This document shows, piece by piece, positions 35,722-45,351 of a stretch of DNA of 64,000 nt. Each line of letters opens with the position of its first letter. Position 1 is the first letter of the stretch. Both the position numbers and the translations under genes were made by a program. Source of the DNA: Echinicola vietnamensis DSM 17526 (GTDB taxonomy: Bacteria > Bacteroidota > Bacteroidia > Cytophagales > Cyclobacteriaceae); NCBI RefSeq assembly GCF_000325705.1, contig NC_019904.1, forward strand, positions 5,067,501-5,131,500. Reading direction: 5' to 3'. Below the pieces are notes generated by a model. That model made no database searches and was not told the DNA's origin. It saw nothing but the letters and a program-made list of their open reading frames with translations.

Positions 35722-37401
35722 TTACCATCCCGGTGTCTGGGATAGGCTTCCTTTCGATTTGTTTATTTCGTCCGCCTGGATGGGATAGAGGTTCATTTGA
35801 GGGGCAAAGAAACGGTCATCCACCTCCACGTATTCCAAAGAGAACTCGTTCTCGGAGATTTTCTCCACCTGTACTCCTCGTACAGCACTGTTGAAGAGGT
35901 CCATTCCGGTCATCCACCTTCTCACGTCCCAATACCGATGCTCCTCAAATGCCAGTTCCACCCGCCGTTCGTTCCTGACCATGGTGCGGAACGCTTCCTT
36001 GCCGTCGGCAGTTACAGGGGGCATCCCTACGCCGGGCCGTGCCCTTAACGCGTTCAGTGCCTCTCTTGCTGACCAGGGCATCATTTCAGAAGTTCCATCA
36101 GGACCATGTACCTCGTTCATGGCTTCGGCATAGTTCAACAATATCTCTCCATACCTGAAATAAATCCAGGCGTGGACACTGGTCCTGTTCTGCAGAAGGT
36201 CGAGGTTTTCATCCACATATTTCTTCTGGTAATATCCCGTTTTGGTAGCCCTGGCCCTTCCCGGACCATCCAATCCCCCTCGCCAAATTTCCAATGGTCG
36301 GCCCTTATAGCTTGCTCCATGTGTCAGGATGGACATCTTCAAGCGGGGATCCCTATTTTGATAAGGGTGTTGGGGGTCGTAACGTTCATCTTCAGTGATG
36401 GAAAGGCCATTAATGGTCTGATAGGCATCCACCAGGTTTTGGGAGGGATTGGTGCCGCCCAAAGCCCCGGTAAACCCTACAGGATACATGCTCCGCTCCA
36501 GGGAATTTGAAGCCGCATATCGGCGGGATAGAATGATCTCTGTATTGTCACTGCTCCTGAACAGGTTGCCATAGTTATCAAACAACCCATACCTGCCACT
36601 GTTGATCACCTCATATGCCGCTCGGGCCGCACTTTGCCATTTGGAAGGATCATTTTCCGGATTGTGGAGCGGACTGGCTGCATAAAGTAGGATCCTTGTC
36701 TTAAGGGCCATGGCTGCCCCAGTGGTCGCCCTGCCCAACATCCTGTTTTCGTCATATCCTTCCCAAGTGTCCCTCATTCCTTCCATGGCCAGTTCCAGTT
36801 CGGACAGCATATGATCCACACACTCCCCATACGGACGGCGCTCATATCCGACCACGTCCTCTAGGTCCAACACCTCTTCAATAATGGGCACTTCACCGTA
36901 CCTTTTGGTCAGCTCAAAATAAAAGAAAGCCTTTAGAAAATGTGCCTCTGCCCTTAACCATCCCAGGTCGTTTACCTGTGTCTGATAGGTCTGCTTGCCC
37001 TGTTCTGTAATGGTATCGCGCAGGATGGTATTTTCAAAGTCCACGGAATTTTCCAGAAACAGGTTGGCCTTTCTGATCCCATCATAGAGATTTCCCCATT
37101 GGTCATCTGGGTTGGAAAAGGCGCCCCAATTGCCATGTGCCAGTTGTTGTACTTGGCCATCCTGTCCGGAATGCAGGGCGTCATCGGTTGCCGAGGCCAA
37201 TGTGCCCCCGCCAAAACGGTCAAAGCCCGCCGGAAGGTGGCTGTAAATGCCTATTCCAAAATTCCTTATAGTGGTATAGGAGGAAAACACCTGTTCCTCG
37301 GTGTAATTGGTATCCATTCTCCTGTCCAGCACATCTTCCACACATGCACAGGCAAGCAACAGTGCCAACAGCGGTATCATTTGTTTTATGTTCATCATCA
37401 T
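35722..37401 (-). CDS. SusD/RagB-like glycan-binding lipoprotein
   Basis: A 559-residue protein with a lipoprotein signal (LLALLLACAC). SusD hallmarks are LYDGIRKANLFLENS, WLRAEAHFLKAFFYFELTKRYGEVPIIEE, ALKTRILLYAASPLHNP, and the C-terminal VRNERRVELAFEEHRYWDVRRWM with AQMNLYPI-type ending (PQMNLYPIQADEINKS). It binds the polysaccharide on the cell surface as the lid of its SusC partner, whose gene ends 15 bp upstream. This is the second of two SusC/SusD pairs in the same operon; the two SusD proteins are clearly related to each other. Confidence 0.95.
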   Translation of the reverse strand: MMMNIKQMIPLLALLLACACVEDVLDRRMDTNYTEEQVFSSYTTIRNFGIGIYSHLPAGFDRFGGGTLASATDDALHSGQDGQVQQLAHGNWGAFSNPDDQWGNLYDGIRKANLFLENSVDFENTILRDTITEQGKQTYQTQVNDLGWLRAEAHFLKAFFYFELTKRYGEVPIIEEVLDLEDVVGYERRPYGECVDHMLSELELAMEGMRDTWEGYDENRMLGRATTGAAMALKTRILLYAASPLHNPENDPSKWQSAARAAYEVINSGRYGLFDNYGNLFRSSDNTEIILSRRYAASNSLERSMYPVGFTGALGGTNPSQNLVDAYQTINGLSITEDERYDPQHPYQNRDPRLKMSILTHGASYKGRPLEIWRGGLDGPGRARATKTGYYQKKYVDENLDLLQNRTSVHAWIYFRYGEILLNYAEAMNEVHGPDGTSEMMPWSAREALNALRARPGVGMPPVTADGKEAFRTMVRNERRVELAFEEHRYWDVRRWMTGMDLFNSAVRGVQVEKISENEFSLEYVEVDDRFFAPQMNLYPIQADEINKSKGSLSQTPGW

Positions 37402-37416
37402 TGCGGGTTTATCGGT

Positions 37417-40290
37417 TTAAAACTGGACACTCAATCCTAAATTAAATGACTTTAACGGTGGATATCCCCCATAACTTTCCGGATCTACCATTTCCATTTT
37501 GTCCCAGGTCAACATGTTTACCGCATTGGCAAACACCCTTACCCTGTCCACGCTGATTTTTTCCGTAAGGCTTTCGGGAAAGGTATAGCCCAGCTCCACA
37601 TTCCTCAGGCGCAGGACATTTCCCGATTCCTGCCAAAAATCCGAAGGCCGGTAATTGTGTGGGTCGGAAAGTGTGGTCAACCTTGGATATGTGGCGGATC
37701 CGGCTGTTTCGGGCGTCCATCTCCCCAAGGCATTCACACCGATATTGGCGTCGTCCTGGAGGGCCCAGAAATAGGTCCCGTTAAGGGCCACATCCCTTCC
37801 TGCCAATCCGTAGAACAGGGCTTCCAGATCAAATCCCTTGTAGTTCATCCCCAGGGTAAAGGAATAGTTTACCTTGGGTTGCCAAGGGTTCCCAATGGAC
37901 GTCTCATCGTTTTGGTCGACGGTTCCGTCACCGTTCAGGTCCCTATATTTTATATCGCCTGGCCTGGCCGGTGCAAAGGCCGACGACACCACCCCGTCCC
38001 GAAGACTGCCATCGGCGTTGAAATCATCCTCTTGGTAAAAGCCATCTGACAGCCAGCCAAAGGGTTGCCCTATGGGATGGCCTGTCCGCTGCATATAGGA
38101 TTCGGGATAGGTCATTTCCTGCATATCCATAATCTTGTTTTTCGCATAGGATACACTACCGCCCAGGTAGTATCCGCCATTGTGGAAATCACCGTTATAA
38201 AGCAGATTGACCTCAAAGCCCCTATTATGCACGGTGCCAAAATTCAGGTAGGGAGCCGTTACGCCCAGGTAACCTGGGAAGATATTGGAACCATCAATGG
38301 GGATATTATTCCGCCTGTTGTAAAACAGGTCTAGGCTGACATCGAGTTTTTGGAACAATTGCCCATCCAGGCCAAAGTTGAACTTAAGGTCCTTTTCCCA
38401 TCCGATATCGGGGTTTGCCAAGGGGCCCTCCACAATGGTGCCGATGGAATTGTTGTCGGCCCCGAGCCTGTAGTCCCCCGAATAGTAGAAATCCTGGGTA
38501 TAGGCAAACCGGCTTCCGCCAAATTGGTCATTGCCGGCAAGGCCTACCGAGGCACGGGCTTTAAGAAATGTAAGCACATTGTTCCCTTTCAGGAAGTCCT
38601 CGTTGCTGGCCAGCCAAGCTGCCGACAGGGCCGGGAAGAACCCAAAGCGGCTCCCTTTTTCAAACCGCTCCGAACCGCTATAGGAAAAGGCCAGTTCGGT
38701 GAAATAGGTATCCTTTACACCATATGACAACCTTCCCATGAGGCGTTGCTGTGCGTAGGGCACATTGTTTCCTCCTACGAAGAGTACGTCCTGGTGGTAC
38801 ATGAGCATGGCCAAAAGGTCACTGCTGTCCCAATTTTTGCGATAGTCCAATCCCAACTGTACACTCAACCTGTTCCATTGGTCATTCCCGCTTTCGTCCA
38901 CGGTAAAACCTGTGTCCAGCCCCCGCTGGATATAGCGGTAATCTTCTGTGCCCTCTCCGGGCAAAAGTTCGTAAAACGCCAGGTTTCTGGTCCGGTTGTA
39001 ATTCCCGCGATGCCAATTGTTGATCCCCAGTGCCTGGGAAAACCGTAGGCCGGGAACAAAATCCCCCAAATCCTCGGAAAGCCTGAGGTTTGCCATGATG
39101 TTCCTGTCATGTGAGGAAGTATATCCCCTGCCCAGTACGGAAGCCACGGGATTGTCCGGGTAAATGGTGGTGCCCCCCCAGGAACCATCGGGATTCCTTA
39201 CCGGAAATGCACCTGCCGGATAGCGGGCCATGTTTTCCCACAGGGCTGCCCCATTATAGTTCGGAAAATACCGGTCTTCTATCCTACCCCCAAAATCCAG
39301 GGATGCGGCCACTTTGGGAGAAAGGGCAACGTCGATATTTGACCGGAAATTCACCCGTTCAAAATGGGCATTGGAATTTTCCTTCCTGTCCCCATCGGTA
39401 TTGGCGTACAGCCCCTGGTTCTGCAGGTAGCCCAACAGGATAAAATATCGGGCATTGTCGCTTCCACCGGAAAAGGTAAGGTTATAATCGCTTATGGGAG
39501 CACTTTGCTGCAGCACCTGATCGTACCAGTTGACATCCGGATAAAGGTAGGGATCCGTCCCGGTCCGGTGGCCTTCCAACTGTTCATCTGAATAACGCAA
39601 TGGAAGGCCATCGTTTGAAAGGGCTTCGTTATAAAGGCTGGCATATTGGTAGGCATTGACAAAATCGGGCAACCTGGTGGGTTTTTGGAACCCGGTCCTA
39701 GCGGTAAAACGGATCTGTGTATCCCCTGCACTTCCTCTCTTGGTCGTCACCAGCAATACGCCGTTGGCTCCCCTCATACCGTACAGAGCTACTGCTGCGG
39801 CATCCTTGAGTACGGATACACTTTCGATTTCATAGGCGGAAAGCTGGTCAAACGAAGCCTCAAAACCATCTACCATGACCAGGGGAGTGGCATCGTTCAT
39901 GGTCCCTAGGCCCCTGACCAATAGATTGGGCTCGTCATAGCCCGGTTCCCCCGAACCGTGCATGACCGTAAGGCCAGGGAGCCGGCCAAAGAGCGTATTG
40001 CTCAGGGTGGGCACAAAGGTTTTCTGCAAGGACTCACCGTTTATGGTTGCCATCGATCCCGTAACCCGGAGTGCCCGTTCGGTACCATAGGCAATATGGG
40101 TGTTCCTTCCATAGGAAGCGGGAATTGCGGTATTTTCCATTTTTACCGAATCCCGCTCCATTGCAATGCTTGGAGCCATGGATTGGGACATGGAAGGAAA
40201 AGAAATGGTAACGGATGCTGCCAACAGGCACCCCACTGCCATCATCCGTGTTCCCGGTTGTTTTATATAGCTGATTAATGAATTTTTCAT
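37417..40290 (-). CDS. SusC/RagA family transporter without the usual N-terminal regulatory-like domain
   Basis: A 957-residue TonB-linked protein. After a signal peptide (MAVGCLLAASVTISF) it goes through a short low-similarity region directly to the plug (about 75-190: SMATINGESLQKTF, SNTLFGRLPGLTVMHGSGEPGYDEPNLLVRG, SVSVLKDAAAVALYGMRGANGVLLVTTKRG) and the barrel, ending LGLSVQF. The carboxypeptidase-regulatory-like domain present in the other two SusC proteins here is absent, which accounts for the shorter length. It should import oligosaccharides together with the SusD protein 15 bp downstream. It is 57 bp after the previous susD, in the same operon. Confidence 0.95.
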   Translation of the reverse strand: MKNSLISYIKQPGTRMMAVGCLLAASVTISFPSMSQSMAPSIAMERDSVKMENTAIPASYGRNTHIAYGTERALRVTGSMATINGESLQKTFVPTLSNTLFGRLPGLTVMHGSGEPGYDEPNLLVRGLGTMNDATPLVMVDGFEASFDQLSAYEIESVSVLKDAAAVALYGMRGANGVLLVTTKRGSAGDTQIRFTARTGFQKPTRLPDFVNAYQYASLYNEALSNDGLPLRYSDEQLEGHRTGTDPYLYPDVNWYDQVLQQSAPISDYNLTFSGGSDNARYFILLGYLQNQGLYANTDGDRKENSNAHFERVNFRSNIDVALSPKVAASLDFGGRIEDRYFPNYNGAALWENMARYPAGAFPVRNPDGSWGGTTIYPDNPVASVLGRGYTSSHDRNIMANLRLSEDLGDFVPGLRFSQALGINNWHRGNYNRTRNLAFYELLPGEGTEDYRYIQRGLDTGFTVDESGNDQWNRLSVQLGLDYRKNWDSSDLLAMLMYHQDVLFVGGNNVPYAQQRLMGRLSYGVKDTYFTELAFSYSGSERFEKGSRFGFFPALSAAWLASNEDFLKGNNVLTFLKARASVGLAGNDQFGGSRFAYTQDFYYSGDYRLGADNNSIGTIVEGPLANPDIGWEKDLKFNFGLDGQLFQKLDVSLDLFYNRRNNIPIDGSNIFPGYLGVTAPYLNFGTVHNRGFEVNLLYNGDFHNGGYYLGGSVSYAKNKIMDMQEMTYPESYMQRTGHPIGQPFGWLSDGFYQEDDFNADGSLRDGVVSSAFAPARPGDIKYRDLNGDGTVDQNDETSIGNPWQPKVNYSFTLGMNYKGFDLEALFYGLAGRDVALNGTYFWALQDDANIGVNALGRWTPETAGSATYPRLTTLSDPHNYRPSDFWQESGNVLRLRNVELGYTFPESLTEKISVDRVRVFANAVNMLTWDKMEMVDPESYGGYPPLKSFNLGLSVQF

Positions 40291-40347
40291 AGATTTTGGT
40301 ATTTCAGATTTAACGATTTCCTGGAAATGCCCTAGGTTGCATTTCCC

Positions 40348-42084
40348 TTACCAACCTGGATTTTGCTGTAGGTAACCTTTATCGATTTCGCTCTGCGGGA
40401 TTGGGTACAGGTACATGCGGTCCTCCCATACCCGAGACTCAAATGGCTCCCTACGGTACACCAGGTTCCCGGCTTCCTGTTCATATAGGTTTAGTCCCCA
40501 CATCTGGCCGCTCATGACTCCCTCCTGTCCTGCAATCCTCCATCTCCTCACGTCAAAAAACCGATGTTCCTCAAAGGCCAGTTCAATGGCCCTTTCCCGT
40601 TTGATTTCTTCCCTGAGCTTATCCTGGGTATTGTATCGTGGGTCTGCGGCATCTATGGCCGGGATACCTGCCCTTTCCTTGATGGCATTCAGCGCTTCGA
40701 TGGCCATCGGATCCAGGGGACTGGCTTCGTTTAGGGCCTCGGCATAATTCAGGTAAAACTCTGCCAGACGGAAGACCATCCAATGGAACTGGCCACCGCC
40801 CCAGTTGCCCCTTCCCAAGTACTTTTTCATGTAGCCTACTCCATTGACCGGGGCACCGTCCGACCAGGTACCGTCCGTACGCTTAAAAAATTCCCTCGTC
40901 CCGATCTCATCGTTCCATTTTGAACCTGAATAGAATACAGAATACTGGAAGCGAGGCTCCATGGCCTGCATTTTGGAGGTAAACTCGGCATAGGTGCCCT
41001 GGTCTTCCCATACCTGGTCCTCCCCTGAAAGGGTATGGTATTGGTTGGCGTGGTTCAGGGTCACTCCGTGTCCATACCATCCCCCGTAGATCCCGCGGGG
41101 CATGACAAATTGCTGAAACATGGGGCTCCATGCACCCCACCATCCATTGGACTGGTTGGCCAGCAACATCTCCGGATTGCCCTGTACCTCTACGGCCGCT
41201 CGATAATTGGCTGCCGGATCTTCTGAAGCCCGTACCAGGTGGGTCCCGTTCTCAGCTGCCCAATCGAGAACGGCCTTGTTGGCCGCTGCCGCTCTTTGCC
41301 ACCGTTGCCCATCATAATCCCCATAGCCGGTCAGGGTTTCCTCCCCCGGCAGATAGGGTGCGTCGGTATTGTGCAATGGACTGGCCGCGTACAACAGTAC
41401 CCGTGCCTTGAGTGCCAGGGCCACCCCTCTGGTAATCCGCCCCATGAATTCCGATGGATAGCTGTCTGGAAGCACCTCGGCGGCAGTTTCACAATTGTGG
41501 ACGATAAATTCGACACATTCCCCATAGGTATTTCTCGGCAGCATGATGTCGCCAGAGGCACTCAGCACTTCGGTCACCAATGGCACTGCCCCATACCGTT
41601 TCATGAGTTCATGGTATTGTAGTCCCATCAGGACCATCGCCTCAGCTTTTAGCTGTTGTTTTTCACTATCGGGAATATCGGGTACCATGTCCACATTTTC
41701 GATAAAAATCCAAGTGTTCCTTATCCCCTTGTAGTGTGTGCCAAAATCATCTTCCCTGTTGTCGGCGGTGCTCCAGACCCCGGTGTTATGGTCATTTGAG
41801 GAAGGCCAGGTATCGTACACGTCCCCTTCGTCACTTGCGGCCATCAACATGGAAGCATACATACCATTGTGCTTTCCCCAATCAATGGGAAATCCAAGTG
41901 GCATACAGCTGTTATAGGTTTCCCAAAGGAAGGATTCGGCCTGCACCCTATTGGAAAAGATGTCCTCTATGGATACATCATTGCTTTCCGGCTTGCCCAA
42001 AAATTCATCATCGCAGGCATACGACAGTAAACAGGCTGTGGCCATTCCCATATATAATATCGTTCTTTTTATGGCTTTCATCAT
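40348..42084 (-). CDS. SusD/RagB-like glycan-binding lipoprotein
   Basis: A 578-residue lipoprotein (signal ending CLLSYACDDEF). Signatures are HYKGIRNTWIFIENV, LKAEAMVLMGLQYHELMKRYGAVPLVTEVL, ALKARVLLYAASPLHNTDAPYL, and IKRERAIELAFEEHRFFDVRRWR followed by a DRMYLYPIPQSEI ending. The pairing with SusC at 42099-45197 is shown by the 14-bp gap. Compared with the second SusD of this operon it shares the AASPLHN loop and the LAFEEHR block, so the two pairs probably arose by duplication and may bind related parts of one glycan. Confidence 0.95.
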   Translation of the reverse strand: MMKAIKRTILYMGMATACLLSYACDDEFLGKPESNDVSIEDIFSNRVQAESFLWETYNSCMPLGFPIDWGKHNGMYASMLMAASDEGDVYDTWPSSNDHNTGVWSTADNREDDFGTHYKGIRNTWIFIENVDMVPDIPDSEKQQLKAEAMVLMGLQYHELMKRYGAVPLVTEVLSASGDIMLPRNTYGECVEFIVHNCETAAEVLPDSYPSEFMGRITRGVALALKARVLLYAASPLHNTDAPYLPGEETLTGYGDYDGQRWQRAAAANKAVLDWAAENGTHLVRASEDPAANYRAAVEVQGNPEMLLANQSNGWWGAWSPMFQQFVMPRGIYGGWYGHGVTLNHANQYHTLSGEDQVWEDQGTYAEFTSKMQAMEPRFQYSVFYSGSKWNDEIGTREFFKRTDGTWSDGAPVNGVGYMKKYLGRGNWGGGQFHWMVFRLAEFYLNYAEALNEASPLDPMAIEALNAIKERAGIPAIDAADPRYNTQDKLREEIKRERAIELAFEEHRFFDVRRWRIAGQEGVMSGQMWGLNLYEQEAGNLVYRREPFESRVWEDRMYLYPIPQSEIDKGYLQQNPGW

Positions 42085-42098
42085 CTTAAGGTTTACGG

Positions 42099-45000
42099 TT
42101 AAAAGCGGACGTTCAGTCCCAAGTTGTACACCCGCATCTGAGGGTAAAAACCACCCCTTCCTGCAGGTGCTTCAGGGTCAAAATTCACCATATCGCTCCA
42201 GGTCAACAGATTGTTGCCATTGGCAAATACCCGAAGGTTGGTCACTCCGAGCCTGTTCAAAAAACGGCTTTGGAAATTATAAGCGATCTCCGCATTTTTC
42301 AAGCGGATATAGCTGGCATCCTCCAGCCAAAAATCAGAAGGTCGGTAATTATGCTTCCCTGAAGTGGGGGACAGTTCCACCCGCGGATAGGAAATGGGAA
42401 GGTTCTGCTCATACCGCTCTTGCGTCCAACGTTCCAAGTGCCGGGAAGTGGCATTCCGCCAATCGGTATCAAATGCCCAGGCACCCATCTGGTCGATGTA
42501 GGTGGACACCCTGTCGGCACCTTGGAACAGCACCGAAAAATCAAAGCCCTTGTACTGTCCTCCAAAGGAAAGCCCATAGATGACCTGTGGAAAATTTGAA
42601 TTCCCGATGGGCACTTCATCGTACTGGTCGATGGTACCGTCATCGTTTTGGTCTACATAGCGGATATCCCCTACTTGGAGTTCGGCCGTAAATGCCGATG
42701 TCGGGGCCGATGCGAGCTCTTCTTCGGTATTGTAAAAACCATCGCTTTGCAATCCCCAGTATTGGCCCACCGGATGCCCGGTACGCTGCAGCCATTCATG
42801 GGCCCTATTGGGCTCGTCCATGTACAGGATCTTGTTTTTGGCCAGGGAATAATTAGACTTTACCCAGTATTTGAATTCCCCGATCTGGTCGTTGAAGTTC
42901 ACTTCCAGTTCAAAACCTTTGTTTTCCACTTTACCTATGTTCACTGGGGGCAGGTCAGCTTGCACCAAATCGGGCACGGTACCCAGGTACCAGAGGATAT
43001 TGTCCCTTTTTTCGGCAAAGATATCGGCATTGATCCGGAGCTTGTCCCCAAAAAAACCGGTCTCTATCCCAAGATTGAACTTCTTGGCCCTCTCCCAGGT
43101 AACATCGGGATTGCCCACTCTGCCTTCCTGGGACCCGGAATACCACTGGTAGTTGTCCCCATATTGGCCAAAATGGTACCCTCCACTGTTGGGGTAGAAG
43201 ACCGATGGCAGGTAAAGGAACCGAGCCCCGCCGATCTTGTCGTTCCCTACTTCACCATACGAACCACGTATCTTGACATAGGACAAGAAATCTCCCGTCG
43301 GTATGAAGGACTCTTCGGTCAGCACCCAGCCCAAGGAAAAGGAGGGAAAAAAACCAAAACGCTTGCCTTCAGGAAAATTTTCCGAACCATTATAGCCCAT
43401 GTTGAATTCGGAAAGGTACTTTTCCTTAAAGTTATAGGTCACCCTTCCGACCAACCCCTGATAGCCCCTGGGCACGTTGTATTCCTGTCCGGGGGCGGTA
43501 TAGCGTTCCTGCATATAAAGCGCCATACCAGTGATATTGTGTTGTCCAAAACTGCGCGAATAGTCCACAGCTCCTTCAAAATAGGTCTTCCTGTTCCTTC
43601 CATAGCTCTCACCGAAGGAAAATGGCGCATCCATCCCCTGGGGCAAAAACACCGGTTGGGTAGGGTCTTCAGGATCCTTTACGATCCGGTATTTCATGCT
43701 TTCCTTGCTCCTGCTAACATTATGCTGGTAGTAGTTGTCATAGGCCACCATCCCCCTTACGCTCAATCCCTCTGTAATAAAGCCCAATTTGTGCTTTAGG
43801 CTTACATTGGTGTTCATGGTACTCCCAAAATTCCGTTGGTAGCCGTTATTGACAATGGCATCCAACGGGCTTCCCGAACTGGAAGGAAGCCCTTCCACAC
43901 CGGAGATCAATTTGCCATCAATGACCCCGGGGTTCATCATGGGATTGGAATTCAGTATCCTGAAAAAGATTTCTCCTGCCCCATAGCCTGGATAATTGGA
44001 ATCGGTAAACTGGCCACTGAGCTTTACCGATGCTGAAAAGTCCTTATTAAAGTCAATATCAAAATTGGAGCGGAAGTTATACCGCTTGAATTTTGGATTG
44101 GCCGAATAGGCTGTCTGCACATCCTGGACATCATATGCTCCGTTCTGGTCAAAATATCCAAGCGATACAAAGTACCGGGTGTTGTCCGTTCCCCCGCTGA
44201 TGTTAAAGTTATGTTGTTGTTGGGCAGAATAGTCTTTTAGCACCAGGTCAAACCAGTCCACATTGGGATGGAAATAGGGATCACCCCCATTCCGGTACAG
44301 TTCCAGTGAAGATTCACTGAAGTAAGGTTCCTGTCCTGAATTGACGCTGGCTTCGTTTCGCAGCATGGCATACTGATAGCTGTCCAGCAAATCTGGCAGT
44401 GAATTTGGACTTTGGAGCCCAAAATTGGCCGTGTAGTTGATCTCGGGCTTCCCCTTGCTACCGGTTTTGGTGGTGATAAGGATCACCCCATTGGCTCCCC
44501 GCACCCCAAATACCGCAGTGGCAGAGGCATCCTTAAGGATACTCAACGTTTCGATTTCATGCGGATCGATCTGGTTCAGGTTGGAACGCTGTACGCCGTC
44601 CACCAAGATCAGCGGATCTGATTCGGCCCCAGTATTGAGGGTAGCAATTCCCCGGATTTTCAAACTGGATTGGTCATAGCCGGGTTCCCCACTGGACTGC
44701 ACGGCAATAAGCCCTGGTAGCCGGCCTACAAGGGAGTTACTGATATTGGCCACTGGGCTCTGTACCAACTCCTTGTCCCCAATGCTGGCCACTGCCCCTG
44801 TCATGGTCGCCTTCTTCTGCTCTCCAAATCCCACTACCACCACTTCGTCCAACGCCTGGAGGTCTGGGCCCATTTCGACATCCAGTACCGTTCGGTTCCC
44901 AATGGCCATTTCCCTGGACTTATAGCCAATAAAGGTAAAGACCAAGGTGCCCGTGGAGGGCACGGTGATGGAATACTTGCCATCGATATCCGAAATGGTA

Positions 45001-45197
45001 CCCTTTCCGGTACCTTTTAACAGGATATTCACACCGGGCAGGGTGGTCCCATCTTCCCCGGAGGTCACTGTTCCGCTTACGGTAATCTGCTGCCCGTAGG
45101 CAGCACCGTGAAACAACAACAGTAGCAGTTGGGCAAACAAGAGAATGCCCATGCCCTGTATATGTCTTCTCATTTCATCTGTATTTTGGGTAAACAA
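42099..45197 (-). CDS. SusC/RagA family TonB-linked outer-membrane transporter
   Basis: A 1032-residue protein. After a signal peptide (GILLFAQLLLLLFHGAAYGQ) comes the carboxypeptidase-regulatory-like domain at about 38-110 (VSGTVTSGEDGTTLPGVNILLKGT, GTISDIDGKYSITV). The plug follows at about 115-240 (EVVVVGFGEQKKATMTGAV, ETLSILKDASATAVFGVRGANG), then the barrel to a terminal LGLNVRF. The annotated ATG at 45197 could be replaced by one at 45173, leaving a more typical signal peptide. It is the first gene of the structural operon, starting 154 bp after the end of the HTCS regulator gene, so it probably has its own induced promoter in that gap. Confidence 0.96.
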   Translation of the reverse strand: MFTQNTDEMRRHIQGMGILLFAQLLLLLFHGAAYGQQITVSGTVTSGEDGTTLPGVNILLKGTGKGTISDIDGKYSITVPSTGTLVFTFIGYKSREMAIGNRTVLDVEMGPDLQALDEVVVVGFGEQKKATMTGAVASIGDKELVQSPVANISNSLVGRLPGLIAVQSSGEPGYDQSSLKIRGIATLNTGAESDPLILVDGVQRSNLNQIDPHEIETLSILKDASATAVFGVRGANGVILITTKTGSKGKPEINYTANFGLQSPNSLPDLLDSYQYAMLRNEASVNSGQEPYFSESSLELYRNGGDPYFHPNVDWFDLVLKDYSAQQQHNFNISGGTDNTRYFVSLGYFDQNGAYDVQDVQTAYSANPKFKRYNFRSNFDIDFNKDFSASVKLSGQFTDSNYPGYGAGEIFFRILNSNPMMNPGVIDGKLISGVEGLPSSSGSPLDAIVNNGYQRNFGSTMNTNVSLKHKLGFITEGLSVRGMVAYDNYYQHNVSRSKESMKYRIVKDPEDPTQPVFLPQGMDAPFSFGESYGRNRKTYFEGAVDYSRSFGQHNITGMALYMQERYTAPGQEYNVPRGYQGLVGRVTYNFKEKYLSEFNMGYNGSENFPEGKRFGFFPSFSLGWVLTEESFIPTGDFLSYVKIRGSYGEVGNDKIGGARFLYLPSVFYPNSGGYHFGQYGDNYQWYSGSQEGRVGNPDVTWERAKKFNLGIETGFFGDKLRINADIFAEKRDNILWYLGTVPDLVQADLPPVNIGKVENKGFELEVNFNDQIGEFKYWVKSNYSLAKNKILYMDEPNRAHEWLQRTGHPVGQYWGLQSDGFYNTEEELASAPTSAFTAELQVGDIRYVDQNDDGTIDQYDEVPIGNSNFPQVIYGLSFGGQYKGFDFSVLFQGADRVSTYIDQMGAWAFDTDWRNATSRHLERWTQERYEQNLPISYPRVELSPTSGKHNYRPSDFWLEDASYIRLKNAEIAYNFQSRFLNRLGVTNLRVFANGNNLLTWSDMVNFDPEAPAGRGGFYPQMRVYNLGLNVRF

Positions 45198-45351
45198 TAA
45201 TTTTCAAGATCCGGGCTACTTCCCAGATCTTTCCAAATTTGGCATGTACAGCTTAAAAATGGGCGGGGTTTTTTCGGCTAATAAGGGGGGTGAAATAACA
45301 TTTGGGAAACATAAGCGCCTGAATGGCAACATACGGGCAATTTTACACCTG

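Noticed and set aside
42648..43799. Plus-strand frame of 383 codons
   Set aside because: Antisense of the susC gene at 42099-45197, with no domain of its own.
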